Of a stretch of DNA of 64,000 nucleotides, positions 18,854-28,316 are shown piece by piece; positions within the stretch are counted from its first letter, which is position 1; every line of letters begins with the position of its first letter. Under the pieces are notes generated by a model, which ran no database searches, was not told the DNA's origin, and worked only from the letters and a program-made list of their open reading frames with translations. Source of the DNA: Woeseiaceae bacterium (GTDB lineage: Bacteria; Pseudomonadota; Gammaproteobacteria; Steroidobacterales; Woeseiaceae); assembly GCA_028277185.1 (NCBI GenBank), contig JANQGQ010000039.1, positions 124,001-188,000 on the forward strand, written 5' to 3'. The position numbers and the translations under genes were made by a program.

Positions 18854-19822
18854 ATGATGACGATGCGAGCCCAGCTGCCGCAAAGCAACCGGCGGCTGTT
18901 CCTCACCGACGCGGGTCTGGAGACAGACCTGATATTCAATCAGCGCATCCCGCTTCGCGAGTTCGCAGCGCATACACTGCTCACGGGTTCAGCCGGCCGG
19001 GCCGCCCTGACCCGCTATTACCGCGGTTTCCTGGAACTCGCCAGGCGTTACGGCACCGGCTTCGTGCTCGACAGCCCGACCTGGCGGGCTCAGCGCCATT
19101 GGGCCGATGCACTCGGTGCGACCATCGAGGAGATGGCCGCGATAAACCGCGAGGCCGTCGAGTTCGTCGCCGTGCTGCGCGACGAATTCTCAGCCGGCCG
19201 CAACCCGATTCTTCTGAACGGGGTCATCGGCCCGCGGGGCGACGCGTATGCACCGGACGCGCGTATCTCAGCCGCCGACGCCGAGCGTTACCACGCCGAG
19301 CAGATCGGCTGGCTTGCTCAGACCGACGTGGACATGATCAGCGCGATGACGTTCGCGCAATCGGCCGAGGCGATCGGCGTCGTGCGCGCGGCGCGAACCG
19401 TCGGGCTGCCCGCGGTCGTATCGTTCACCGTGGAAACAGACGGCGCGCTACCGAGCGGTCAGCCGCTGGGCGAAGCCATCGCCGAAGTCGACGCGGCGAC
19501 CGACCGCTCGGCCGCATACTTCATGATCAATTGTGCGCACCCGGACCACTTCAGAAGTGCGCTCAGCGTCGTCGAAGAGATCGAACGCATTCGCGGACTG
19601 CGCTGCAATGCCTCGCGCTGCAGCCACGCCGAACTCGATGCGGCGGAGACCCTCGACGACGGCGACCCGCTCGAACTCGCTGAGTGCTATGCCGAACTCG
19701 CCGGGGCAATGCCCTGGATGAACGTCTTCGGCGGCTGCTGCGGAACGGACTTACGGCACGTCGCAGCCATTGCCGACGCCCTGAGCGGTCAAGGGAACGC
19801 CGACCGACGGGTGGCATCGTGA
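18854..19822 (+). CDS. Homocysteine S-methyltransferase family protein
   Basis: 322 aa. This barrel family transfers a methyl group, usually from S-methylmethionine or betaine, to homocysteine. Zinc ligands are present: Cys227 in MINCAHP, and Cys295-Cys296 in FGGCCGTD. The N-terminal LTDAGLETDLIF is typical. GGGAG (18842-18846) precedes ATG 18854 by 7 nt. The stop overlaps the start of a sodium-coupled amino-acid-type transporter by 4 nt, so the transporter may supply or recycle the methyl donor or the amino acid. Substrate specificity is inferred from the family only. Confidence 0.92.
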   Translation: MMTMRAQLPQSNRRLFLTDAGLETDLIFNQRIPLREFAAHTLLTGSAGRAALTRYYRGFLELARRYGTGFVLDSPTWRAQRHWADALGATIEEMAAINREAVEFVAVLRDEFSAGRNPILLNGVIGPRGDAYAPDARISAADAERYHAEQIGWLAQTDVDMISAMTFAQSAEAIGVVRAARTVGLPAVVSFTVETDGALPSGQPLGEAIAEVDAATDRSAAYFMINCAHPDHFRSALSVVEEIERIRGLRCNASRCSHAELDAAETLDDGDPLELAECYAELAGAMPWMNVFGGCCGTDLRHVAAIADALSGQGNADRRVAS

Positions 19823-21231
19823 GCGCCCGCGTCGACGCCCTGCCCACCGGCGCCTCGGCTGCAAGCCCGCGCTCCGCTCCTGGTTGGTCATCGCGAATGG
19901 CCTTCATCCTCGCGGCAGCCGGGTCCGCGGTCGGGCTGGGCAATGTGTGGAAGTTCCCGTACATCGCCGGCGAGCACGGCGGGGGCGCGTTCGTCCTCGT
20001 CTACCTCGCTTGTGTAGCCGGGATCGGCCTGCCCGTACTGGCCGCTGAGATCCTGCTTGGACGCCGCGGCGGCGGCAGCCCGATCCACAGCTTTGCCACC
20101 CTCGCCGCCCGCGAGGGACACTCGCCGCGCTGGAGCGCCATCGGTTGGCTTGGAGTCCTCTGCGCCTTCCTGATTCTGTCGTTCTACAGCGTGGTTGCCG
20201 GTTGGGCGCTCTCGTATTTGTGGTACGCCGTCAGCGGGCAGATCGCCGCGCCAGGGGACGGCTCGCTGGACGTCGCCGAGGCCATGAGCGGACTGTTTGC
20301 CGGTCTGCTGGCAAGCCCGGCCGCTCTGATCGCCGGCCACACCCTGGTCATGGCGCTCACGATGGCGATCGTCGCGAAAGGCATTCGCGGCGGTCTCGAA
20401 CGCGCCTTGCGCTGGATGGTGCCGGGCCTCTTCGTACTGCTGATCGCCCTCGTCGTCTACGCGGCGGCCACGACGGGCACGTTCCTGGCAGCAGCACGCT
20501 TCCTGTTCCAGCCGGATTTCGCTGCATTGAGCTGGGAAGCCGTACTCGTGGCGCTCGGTCATGCGTTTTTCACCCTGAGCGTCGGCATGACCGCAATGAT
20601 GGCCTACGGTTCGTTCCTGAGCCGCGACGTCCCCATCGCCCGGGCCTCCGTGACGATCGCCGGCCTGGATACGCTCGTGGCGCTGCTTGCAGGCCTCGCG
20701 ATCTTTCCCATTGTCTTCGCTCAGGGCCTCGAGCCCGGCGCCGGCCCGGGGCTGATCTTCGTCACGCTGCCGATCTCTTTCGCCCAGATCCCGGGCGGCG
20801 CGGCAGTCGCGGTGCTGTTCTTCCTGTTCCTCGCGATCGCCGCTCTTTCCTCGACGATGTCGATCCTCGAGCCGGTCGTCGAATACCTCGAACAGCGCGG
20901 CGGCTGGACGCGACGCCGCGCGACGGTACTTCTCGGGAGCGCGATCTGGACGCTCGGACTCGGCTGCGCTCTCGCCTTCAACGTCGGCGCCGACTTCACG
21001 CTCTTCGGGATGAATCTCTTCGACGCCTTCGACTACCTGACGTCGAACATCATGTTGCCACTCGGAGGCATGCTGATAGCATTGTACGCGGGTCATGTCC
21101 TGTCGCGTGACGCGCTTGCGGAAGAACTCGGACCGCTACCGGCCTACGTCTTTCGCTCATTTCGGTTCCTGCTGCGCTACGTCGCACCGATCGGCATCGG
21201 CGTCGTCCTGATCTACAGTCTCATGTTCTAG
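19819..21231 (+). CDS. Sodium-dependent transporter, NSS/SNF family
   Basis: 470 aa from GTG 19819, which overlaps the previous stop (GTGA); an upstream in-frame ATG at 19684 would lie inside the methyltransferase gene. TM1 contains the signature GSAVGLGNVWKFPYIAGEHG, with unwound-helix residues that bind Na+ and substrate in LeuT-type proteins. About 11 to 12 hydrophobic helices follow, to ending IGIGVVLIYSLMF. These transporters carry amino acids or related osmolytes into the cell with Na+. The coupling to the homocysteine methyltransferase gene suggests a sulfur amino acid or betaine-type substrate. Confidence 0.93.
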   Translation: MSARVDALPTGASAASPRSAPGWSSRMAFILAAAGSAVGLGNVWKFPYIAGEHGGGAFVLVYLACVAGIGLPVLAAEILLGRRGGGSPIHSFATLAAREGHSPRWSAIGWLGVLCAFLILSFYSVVAGWALSYLWYAVSGQIAAPGDGSLDVAEAMSGLFAGLLASPAALIAGHTLVMALTMAIVAKGIRGGLERALRWMVPGLFVLLIALVVYAAATTGTFLAAARFLFQPDFAALSWEAVLVALGHAFFTLSVGMTAMMAYGSFLSRDVPIARASVTIAGLDTLVALLAGLAIFPIVFAQGLEPGAGPGLIFVTLPISFAQIPGGAAVAVLFFLFLAIAALSSTMSILEPVVEYLEQRGGWTRRRATVLLGSAIWTLGLGCALAFNVGADFTLFGMNLFDAFDYLTSNIMLPLGGMLIALYAGHVLSRDALAEELGPLPAYVFRSFRFLLRYVAPIGIGVVLIYSLMF

Positions 21232-21234
21232 GCG

Positions 21235-21786
21235 ATGAAGGCACCTTCCGAAATCCAGACCGAACGTCTGCTGCTCCGCAAGCCGCGTCCGGAAGACGCG
21301 GCAGCGATTTTCGCGAACTATGCCGGCGACAAATCGCTCGGCCGCTATCTGGCGTGGCCGATTCACGGCTCGATCGGGGACACGGACGCATTCCTGAAGC
21401 TTGCCGAGGTGGAATGGCGGCGCTGGCCCGCCGGCCCCTACCTGGTCTGCCTCGGCCCGGACGAGCGCATCATCGGCAGCACCGGCCTCAGCTTCGAATC
21501 GACGCATTGCGCTTCGACGGGATACGTCGTCGCCCGTGAATTCCAGAACCAGGGCTACGCGACCGAGGCCGTCCGGGCGATGACGCAACTCGCCCGGGAT
21601 CTGGACTGCACTAGTCTCCTGGCTTGGTGCCACCCCGATCACGCGGCCTCTCAGCGCGTACTGGAAAAGGCCGGTTTTATCCGCGACGGGCTGGTGAGCG
21701 ATTTCTGCGAATTCCCGAATCTCGCCGCTGGCGTGCGACAGAGCGTCGTGCGCTACGTCTGGGGTCAACGCAGCGCTACGCGCTGA
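21235..21786 (+). CDS. GNAT N-acetyltransferase (RimJ/RimL-like)
   Basis: 183 aa. It starts 3 nt after the NSS transporter stop. The sequence has IQTERLLLRKPRPEDAAAIFANYAGD at the N-terminus, the substrate region ECRIIGSTGL-like (DERIIGSTGLSFES), and the acetyl-CoA loop AREFQNQGYATEAVRAM (about 98-114). It ends with SQRVLEKAGFIRDG, typical of the RimJ/RimL branch, which acetylates protein N-termini, amino acids or antibiotics. Its last 11 nt overlap the convergent TetR gene. Confidence 0.92.
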   Translation: MKAPSEIQTERLLLRKPRPEDAAAIFANYAGDKSLGRYLAWPIHGSIGDTDAFLKLAEVEWRRWPAGPYLVCLGPDERIIGSTGLSFESTHCASTGYVVAREFQNQGYATEAVRAMTQLARDLDCTSLLAWCHPDHAASQRVLEKAGFIRDGLVSDFCEFPNLAAGVRQSVVRYVWGQRSATR

Positions 21787-22387
21787 TCCCGTCCAGCACC
21801 GTATCCAGATGGTCGCGGAGCAGAGCGTCGAGATCGAGCGGGCGAAGATCGTCGAACAGTATGCGCCAGACGGCCGCCATGATCGCCGTGCCGGCGAAGA
21901 CCTGCGGATGCAGCTGGCCGGTACCGGGCCGGAATTCGCCACTTGCCTCGCCGTCAGCCAGACAGCGGCCGATCGCCTGCATTCCCGGATTCACGATCTC
22001 GCGAAAATAGAAGCGGCGCAATTCGTCGTACTTCGGGCCTTCCGCAATCATCAACCGCAAAATGACGTTCATCTGCCCCTCCCCGAGGCGCTTGCCGATC
22101 ACCCCGATCTGACGCCTGAGGCGATCGGCCGCCGACATATCGGTGTCCGCGGCGGCTTCCTCCACGGCCGCCACGGCCGGTTTGACGACACCGTGAATCA
22201 CGCCTTCGAGTAACGCCTCCTTGTTCTTGAAATAGAGGTAGACGGTCCCTTTCGCCACCGCGGCTTCCGCGGCCACGTCGTCAATGCGCGCGCCTTCGAA
22301 CCCATCCCTGTCGAAGACCTCGAGCGCCGCGCGGACAATGTCCTCCCGGCGCCGCTCCTGAGATCGCGTCATCGTTTTCTCATTCAT
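21776..22387 (-). CDS. TetR-family repressor of the adjacent RND operon (predicted)
   Basis: 203 aa. The helix-turn-helix at residues 14-60 reads EDIVRAALEVFDRDGFEGARIDDVAAEAAVAKGTVYLYFKNKEALL, a textbook TetR N-terminus. The C-terminal ligand domain contains RPGTGQLHPQVFAGTAIMAAVWRILFDDL. It is divergent from the RND adaptor gene, and the 232-nt intergenic region holds two palindromes that fit TetR operators. It is probably autorepressed and controls the efflux operon in response to a pump substrate. Confidence 0.94.
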   Translation of the reverse strand: MNEKTMTRSQERRREDIVRAALEVFDRDGFEGARIDDVAAEAAVAKGTVYLYFKNKEALLEGVIHGVVKPAVAAVEEAAADTDMSAADRLRRQIGVIGKRLGEGQMNVILRLMIAEGPKYDELRRFYFREIVNPGMQAIGRCLADGEASGEFRPGTGQLHPQVFAGTAIMAAVWRILFDDLRPLDLDALLRDHLDTVLDGISA

Positions 22388-22497
22388 ATCGATACCTCAC
22401 TTTCGTCACCCGGCCTGCGGACCCACGCCAAAAAATCTCAGGCTACGCATGCAAGCCCACGGCACGACAAATCCTGATCGTTACCGCAACTATTGCA

Positions 22498-22533
22498 ATG
22501 ACTGACCAACCAGTCATATACTGACCGCTCAGT
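22498..22533. promoter_or_regulatory. Double palindromic TetR-type operator
   Basis: ATGACTG-N6-CAGTCAT (22498-22517) is a perfect palindrome. Immediately after it ACTGA-CCGC-TCAGT (22520-22533) is a second one sharing the same half-site core. Both lie between the divergent TetR gene and RND operon starts. Confidence 0.75.
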
Positions 22534-22619
22534 CATTTTACACCCTGAGCCCGCTCGGCACAGCCCCTGAAACACTTCGATCATCGACCGGCGGCAGGCC
22601 ACATACAGGTGAATACGCT

Positions 22620-23726
22620 ATGAGACCACGCGATATCAAAGGCGCCCGGGTGTTGGTCGTCTTGCTGATCGGCGGCGGGCTGGCCGCCTGCTCGGGGAAA
22701 GAGGCTCCGCCGACCCCGGAGCCCCGCACGGTGGTCGCGGAACGCGTCGGGCACGCGGATCGATCCCGGGTGTGGTACAGCGGCACCGTGCGAGCTGCGG
22801 ACCGCTCCGAGCTGGCATTCGAGGCCGGCGGACAAATCGCCGGCATCTTCGTTGAACTGGGCGACCGCTTCGCCCGCGGCGATCTCCTCGCCGAACTCGA
22901 TGCAAGCACCCTGCGGCTCGAACTGGCGGGTCGGCGCGCCGATCTCGCGAACGCCGAAGCGGTCCTCGTCGACTCACGACTCGACTACGAGCGACGCGCT
23001 GGCCTCGCCGGCACCGGCGCCGTCTCTCAGTCGGCAATCGACCAGGCTCGATCGCGCTTCGATAGCGCGACCGCACAAGTATCGGCCCTCGGCGCAGCGG
23101 TAGCGCAGGCTGAGGAAGCCCTCGCCGACGCACACCTGCGCGCCCCGTTCGACGGGGAAGTCACGGCGCGGCTTGCCGAACCATCGGAGGTGGTTGCCGG
23201 CGGGGAAGCCGTTCTGAGCGTCATCGGCATGCAGGCCAGCCTCGAGACCGTGATTCAGGTGCCCGGCTCGGTCCGCCCCACGCTGAGGGTCGGAACTCTT
23301 GCCCGCATCGGTGCGGGCGGAGAACCGGTGCAGGGACGCATTACGGAAATTGGCGCTCAGGCCAACACCGCAGGCCTGTTTCCGGTCACGCTTGCGGTTG
23401 ACGAGGCGCCGGGCTGGCTGCGTCCGGGTGAGTCCATCGAAGCTCAATTCGACCGGGACGGCCATCCCCGAACGCTGGTCGTACCGCTGACGGCGTTCAT
23501 TCCGGGCGAAGATCGCGCGGCAACGGTCTATGTCGTCGATACGGCGGCTCAGCAGGCCGCAGCGCGCGCGCGGCGTGTACGGCTCGGGGAGCTGCGGGAC
23601 GACGGCGTCGAAATCCTCGATGGTCTCCGTCCCGGCGAGCTCGTGGTCGTCAGGGGCGTCGAATTGCTGACCGACGGTCAGGCAATCAGGGTCGCGGGCA
23701 TCGGCCTCGCGCGGTACAACCGTTAG
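22620..23726 (+). CDS. RND efflux periplasmic adaptor (membrane fusion lipoprotein)
   Basis: 368 aa. The signal peptide ends at lipobox LAAC (Cys24), so the protein is lipid-anchored in the inner membrane. Barrel-sandwich halves flank a helical hairpin: VRAADRSELAFEAGGQIAGIFVELGDRFARGDLLAELD, then a coiled segment to about residue 165, then AHLRAPFDGEVTARLAEPSEVVAGGEAVL. A beta-barrel and membrane-proximal domain follow. It bridges the RND pump 10 nt downstream and the outer-membrane channel, and is first in the operon after the double operator. Confidence 0.94.
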   Translation: MRPRDIKGARVLVVLLIGGGLAACSGKEAPPTPEPRTVVAERVGHADRSRVWYSGTVRAADRSELAFEAGGQIAGIFVELGDRFARGDLLAELDASTLRLELAGRRADLANAEAVLVDSRLDYERRAGLAGTGAVSQSAIDQARSRFDSATAQVSALGAAVAQAEEALADAHLRAPFDGEVTARLAEPSEVVAGGEAVLSVIGMQASLETVIQVPGSVRPTLRVGTLARIGAGGEPVQGRITEIGAQANTAGLFPVTLAVDEAPGWLRPGESIEAQFDRDGHPRTLVVPLTAFIPGEDRAATVYVVDTAAQQAAARARRVRLGELRDDGVEILDGLRPGELVVVRGVELLTDGQAIRVAGIGLARYNR

Positions 23727-23736
23727 GGCGCTCACC

Positions 23737-26700
23737 GTGAATCTCACCGAAATCGCGTTCCGCTATCGCCCCGTCGTGATCCTCGCGACGCTGACCATGA
23801 TGATTGCCGGCGCATTCGCCTACTTCACGCTGCCCGCGAGAGAGGACCCGAAGATCACGATCCGGGAAGCTTTGGTCTCGACGGCGTATCCGGGCCTGCC
23901 GGCGGAGCGCGTCGAGCTTCTGGTCACGAAACCACTCGAGGAAGCTATCCTGACGGTCAACGGCGTGGAAGAGATCCGCTCGATCTCGTCCGACGGACAG
24001 TCGATCGTCTACGCCAAGGCCTATGACTGGGTAGACGACCTGGACCACGTCTGGGACGAACTCGAGGAGGCGGTGCGGGAAGCGCAACCGCGCCTGCCCG
24101 ACGAGGCCGGCACGCCGCGCGTCAACGACAACTTCGGCGATGTCGCGATCATCACGCTTGCACTGAGCGGCGACGACTTCGATCTCGCGGAACTGTACGA
24201 CTTCGCGCAGCATTCGCGCGAACATCTGCACGTCGTTCCGGGGACTCGCCGCGTCGAGATCATAGGGCAGGTCGAGGAGCGGATATTCGTCGAGCTCGAG
24301 AACGCCCGACTGGCCGAACTCGGGATTGCCCCCGATGCCATAGCCGCGACCCTGCGGGCGCGTAACTCGATCATTCCCGGCGGTGAAATCGATACCGGCG
24401 ATCGCGCGTTCGCGCTCGTGCCATCCGGCGACTTCGACTCGGTCGAGGACGTCGGGAACCTGCTGATTCCGGCCCCCGCCGACGGTTCGCCCGAGGATTC
24501 ACTGATAGCGCTTCGCGATCTCGCCAGCGTATCGCGCGGTTTCGCCGACCCGGCGCCCCGACGCGTGTACTTCAACGGCGCCGAGGCGATCGTGCTCGCG
24601 ATCGTGATGCAGCCCGACGAGAGCGTGCTCAACTACTCGGAACGAGCGGGCCATGCGATCGACGAGCTGCGTCAGACGTTGCCCCTAGGCGTCAACCTCG
24701 ACGTGATTACGTGGCAGGCCGATCAGGTCGCAAACGCTGTCTACGGCGTGTCCGCCAACGTACTGCAGACGCTGGCTATCGTGCTCGGCGTCGTCATCTT
24801 GTTTCTGGGCGTGCGCACCGGTTTGATCGTCGGCTCGATCGTGCCCACAGTCATGCTGGCGACGCTTGCGATCATGGGCATCTTCGACATGAACCTCGAG
24901 CGCATGAGCCTTGCCACGCTCGTCATTGCCCTCGGGCTGCTCGTCGACAACGGCGTCGTCATTGCCGAACACTTCAAGCGGCTGCTCGGAGAGCACGGCG
25001 ACCGCCGGCGCGCCCTCGGCGAGACGGGCCGCGAACTGGCCCTGCCGCTTCTGTCGTCCTCGGCGACGACAATTCTCGTGTTCCTGCCGCTGATGCTCGC
25101 CGAGCATTCCTCCGGCGAGTACACGCGCAATATCTCGCTCGTCATCCTGATTACGCTGTCGGCCTCGTGGCTCCTCGCGATGACCGTGACGCCCACCCTC
25201 TGCTATCTGTTTCTCAAAGCGCCTGCGGCGGGGGCTCTCGCAGGGGGCAACCGGTCGCCGGGTTTCTTCGGCGTCGTCGAGAAACACTATGAGGCGACGT
25301 TGAGACACGTCCTCGCCCATCGCCTGCTCTTCGTCATCGCGATGTTCGCACTCCTCCCCGTCGGCGCGCTGCTGGTCAAGAGCGCGCCGGCGAAGTTCTT
25401 TCCGGATAGCGACAGGGCTCAAATCCTGATCTACGTCAATCTGCCGTCGGGCGTGAGCACCCGTAGCACCGAAGCGCGGATGCACGACATCATGGCGATC
25501 ATCGGGGATGACGAGCGCTATCCTGAGGTCGGCGATTTCGCCGCCTATGTCGGGTTCGGCGGCCCGCGTTTCGTACTGTCGCTCGCGCCGATCGATCCGG
25601 CGCCGCACGTCGGCTTCATCGTCATCAACGCCGCCGGCCGCGACGCGGTCGCCGCTACCATACCGCGTCTTCGCGAGGACCTGCTCGCGACGCTGCCGGA
25701 CGTCGAGGCTCGCGTCTCGGGCATGTTCCTCGGGCCTTCGGATCCGAACGTGATTCAGCTGCAGGTCAAGGGGCCCGACACGGAGTATGTCTACCAGCAG
25801 GCTCTCGCCGTCGAGCGCATGCTCCGGGACGTGCCGGGCACGATCGACGTCTGGTCGAACTGGTACAACCCGGTAACGCGCCTCGACATCGACGTCGATC
25901 AGCAGCGCGCACAGCGCGCCGGCGTGTCGTCGGCGGACGTCGCCCGCTCGCTGTCGAGCTACGTCAGCGGGAGACCGGCCTCGGAGTTCCGCGACGGCGA
26001 CGAGGTGTTTCCTATCGTGTCACGTGCGGTGGCCGGGGAGCGCGCTGAGCTGGGACGCCTGGAGACAGTCGCCATCTTTCCCGAGCATTCGGCAGAGTCA
26101 GTACCACTCGGTCAGATAGCGACCGTGGCGGCGCGACGCGGCTTCAACGTCATTCACCGCGAGGATCTGATTCGTACCGTAACGGTCGAGGCGCGTAACC
26201 TTGCGCTCTCGCCCGAAGACATGGAACCGCTGCTCGAGCCGGCCGTTACCGCCATGAACGCCGGGCTGGCGCCGGGTCATCGCGTCGAGTTCGACGGGAT
26301 CGTCAAAGACTCGAAGATCGGCAAGGCTGCTCTGGCCGCGGGTATCCCGATGTGCATCGGACTCTCCGTGCTGCTTCTCGTCGCTCAGTTCAACGGCTAC
26401 CGCCGACCTCTGATTGTCTTCCTGACCATCCCGCTCGTCGTCATCGGCGTTGGCGTCGGCCTGCATGCCATGCGCGCAGACTTCGGCTTCCTCGTGATTC
26501 TCGGCCTTCTGGCACTGGCCGGCATCATCGTCAACAACGCGATCGTCCTCATCGACCGTATCGACATCGAGCGCCGCCGGGACGGCGTGAGCGACATCGA
26601 GGCCGTTGTGCGCGCCTGCACCCGCCGGCTGCGGCCCATTCTGATGACAACGATTACGACGATCGTCGGCCTGCTGCCATTGATCGTGGGTGCCGACGTC

Positions 26701-26871
26701 CTGTTCTACGGCATGGCATCGGTCATGGCGTTCGGTCTGACGATCGGAACCGTTCTGACGTTGGGTGTCGTCCCGGCGCTCTACTGTCTCTTCTTCGGGA
26801 TTCGCCCGAAGACCGGTACCGACGCATCCGGGGCGCAGGCTTCCCTCACGCGAGCGGAGGTTCCGGCATGA
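23737..26871 (+). CDS. RND efflux pump inner-membrane permease
   Basis: 1044 aa, the usual length. It begins at GTG 23737. The sequence has N-terminal TM1, porter domain REDPKITIREALVSTAYPGLPAERVE, TM4 with GLLVDNGVVIAEHFKR (Asp-Asn at the position of the AcrB Asp407-Asp408 pair), a second porter half, and a C-terminal helix block with LALAGIIVNNAIVLIDRID. It should be proton-driven efflux of drugs, dyes or lipids. Middle gene of an adaptor-pump-channel operon, with an ATGA overlap to the channel gene. Confidence 0.96.
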   Translation: MNLTEIAFRYRPVVILATLTMMIAGAFAYFTLPAREDPKITIREALVSTAYPGLPAERVELLVTKPLEEAILTVNGVEEIRSISSDGQSIVYAKAYDWVDDLDHVWDELEEAVREAQPRLPDEAGTPRVNDNFGDVAIITLALSGDDFDLAELYDFAQHSREHLHVVPGTRRVEIIGQVEERIFVELENARLAELGIAPDAIAATLRARNSIIPGGEIDTGDRAFALVPSGDFDSVEDVGNLLIPAPADGSPEDSLIALRDLASVSRGFADPAPRRVYFNGAEAIVLAIVMQPDESVLNYSERAGHAIDELRQTLPLGVNLDVITWQADQVANAVYGVSANVLQTLAIVLGVVILFLGVRTGLIVGSIVPTVMLATLAIMGIFDMNLERMSLATLVIALGLLVDNGVVIAEHFKRLLGEHGDRRRALGETGRELALPLLSSSATTILVFLPLMLAEHSSGEYTRNISLVILITLSASWLLAMTVTPTLCYLFLKAPAAGALAGGNRSPGFFGVVEKHYEATLRHVLAHRLLFVIAMFALLPVGALLVKSAPAKFFPDSDRAQILIYVNLPSGVSTRSTEARMHDIMAIIGDDERYPEVGDFAAYVGFGGPRFVLSLAPIDPAPHVGFIVINAAGRDAVAATIPRLREDLLATLPDVEARVSGMFLGPSDPNVIQLQVKGPDTEYVYQQALAVERMLRDVPGTIDVWSNWYNPVTRLDIDVDQQRAQRAGVSSADVARSLSSYVSGRPASEFRDGDEVFPIVSRAVAGERAELGRLETVAIFPEHSAESVPLGQIATVAARRGFNVIHREDLIRTVTVEARNLALSPEDMEPLLEPAVTAMNAGLAPGHRVEFDGIVKDSKIGKAALAAGIPMCIGLSVLLLVAQFNGYRRPLIVFLTIPLVVIGVGVGLHAMRADFGFLVILGLLALAGIIVNNAIVLIDRIDIERRRDGVSDIEAVVRACTRRLRPILMTTITTIVGLLPLIVGADVLFYGMASVMAFGLTIGTVLTLGVVPALYCLFFGIRPKTGTDASGAQASLTRAEVPA

Positions 26872-28316
26872 CGCGCCTGAATTCGCTTGCGCTGGCCCTG
26901 TTGGCTGCCGTTGCCGCAGGCTGCGTCGTCGGCCCCGACTATGAGCCGCCGGATTTCGGGAAGGAAGCGGAGTTCTCGGACATTGTGCGTAGCGACGGCG
27001 TCGCTGTCGCCGACGAGGCGGTAGCAAACGATGCGTGGTGGGAAAGCTTCGGCGACCCGGTGCTGACGGCGCTCGTCGATCAGGCCATCGCGAACAGTCC
27101 CGACATCCGCGCCGCAACGGCGCGCCTCGACGAGGCTCAGGCGTTACGGCAACTGGCGCTCGGCGGCACCCGCCCCGCGCTCGACGCGAACGCAGCCGCT
27201 TCGCGCAGCCGGCAGAGCGAGGTTGCGAATCTCCCGCCCGCCGCGCCGACGTTGTTTTCGCTCTTCGAGTCGGGATTGTCAGCGGCTTGGGAGCCGGATT
27301 TGTTCGGGCGTCTTCGCCGCGACGTCGAGGCATCGTCGGCGTTGCTCGGCGCAAGCGTGGAAGACCGGCGCTCGGTGCTGCTCGTCACTTTGTCCGAGCT
27401 GGCGCTGAACTACGCCGATCTCCGCAGCGCGCAGCGGCAGCGGAACGTTGCTGTCGACAACACCGCCATCGCGCGGAAGACGCTTGAACTGACGGTGCTG
27501 CTTCACGGCCAGGAACTCGCCTCAGAACTCGACCTCGTCCAGGCCCGGGCCGATCTGACCGAGTCAGAGGCGGCACAGGCCGAGTTCAGCGCTGCCGAGC
27601 ACGGCGCGGCGGCGCGGATTGCCGTCCTCCTCGGCGAAGAACCGAGCAGCGTCGTCCCGCGTCTCGCCGCCGCGTCGGAGCACGAGCTTCGGGCGCCCCG
27701 TATTCCGGTCGGCCTCGCCAGCGAACTGCTCGAACGGCGGCCGGACATTCGCGCCGCCGAGCGCCGCCTCGCGGCGGCGTCCGCGGAGATCGGCGTCGAG
27801 ACCGCGGCGCGGTTCCCGCGGTTCGATCTCACGGGCACGCTGGGCTCGGGTGCCGTTGACCTCGCAGACCTGTTTTCGAGCCCGAGCGAGGCGTGGTCGA
27901 TTGCCGGCGCCTTGCGCTGGCCGCTGTTCGACGGCGGCCGCCGTCGCGCCGCGGTCGACGCGGCCAGCGCCCGCTTCAACGCAAGGCTCTCGGAGTACGA
28001 AGTTGCCGTATTGCGCGCCTTCGGCGACGCCGAGGCCGCGTTCGCAAGCTACGTGTTCGCTACGAAGGAGCGCCGGCTGCTGGCGCGCGCACGCGCCGAT
28101 CGGCAGCGGGCGCTGGAACTCAGCCGGCTGCGCTTCGAGACCGAGCTCGACGACCTGTTTCCGGTACTCGACGCGCAGCGGCAACTGTTGTCTCTCGACT
28201 CGCAGACCGCGCTCGCCGAGCGCGCCGAACTCATCGCCGCAGTCAACGTTTACCGCGCCCTTGGCGGAGGTTGGCGCTCTGCGGAAGCCCAGCTGCTGAC
28301 GGCGGAGTCGCCATGA
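26868..28316 (+). CDS. Outer-membrane efflux channel lipoprotein (NodT/OprM family)
   Basis: 482 aa from ATG 26868, which overlaps the pump stop. The lipobox is VAAGC (Cys19) followed by VVGPDYEPP, the standard start of NodT/OprM-type factors. Two repeated helical domains are visible: WWESFGDPVLTALVDQAIANSPDIRAATARLDEAQA and RRPDIRAAERRLAAASAEIGVETAARFPRFDLTGTLG. It should trimerise to form the exit duct for the adjacent RND pump. Its stop overlaps the start of lpxR (ATGA). Confidence 0.95.
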   Translation: MTRLNSLALALLAAVAAGCVVGPDYEPPDFGKEAEFSDIVRSDGVAVADEAVANDAWWESFGDPVLTALVDQAIANSPDIRAATARLDEAQALRQLALGGTRPALDANAAASRSRQSEVANLPPAAPTLFSLFESGLSAAWEPDLFGRLRRDVEASSALLGASVEDRRSVLLVTLSELALNYADLRSAQRQRNVAVDNTAIARKTLELTVLLHGQELASELDLVQARADLTESEAAQAEFSAAEHGAAARIAVLLGEEPSSVVPRLAAASEHELRAPRIPVGLASELLERRPDIRAAERRLAAASAEIGVETAARFPRFDLTGTLGSGAVDLADLFSSPSEAWSIAGALRWPLFDGGRRRAAVDAASARFNARLSEYEVAVLRAFGDAEAAFASYVFATKERRLLARARADRQRALELSRLRFETELDDLFPVLDAQRQLLSLDSQTALAERAELIAAVNVYRALGGGWRSAEAQLLTAESP

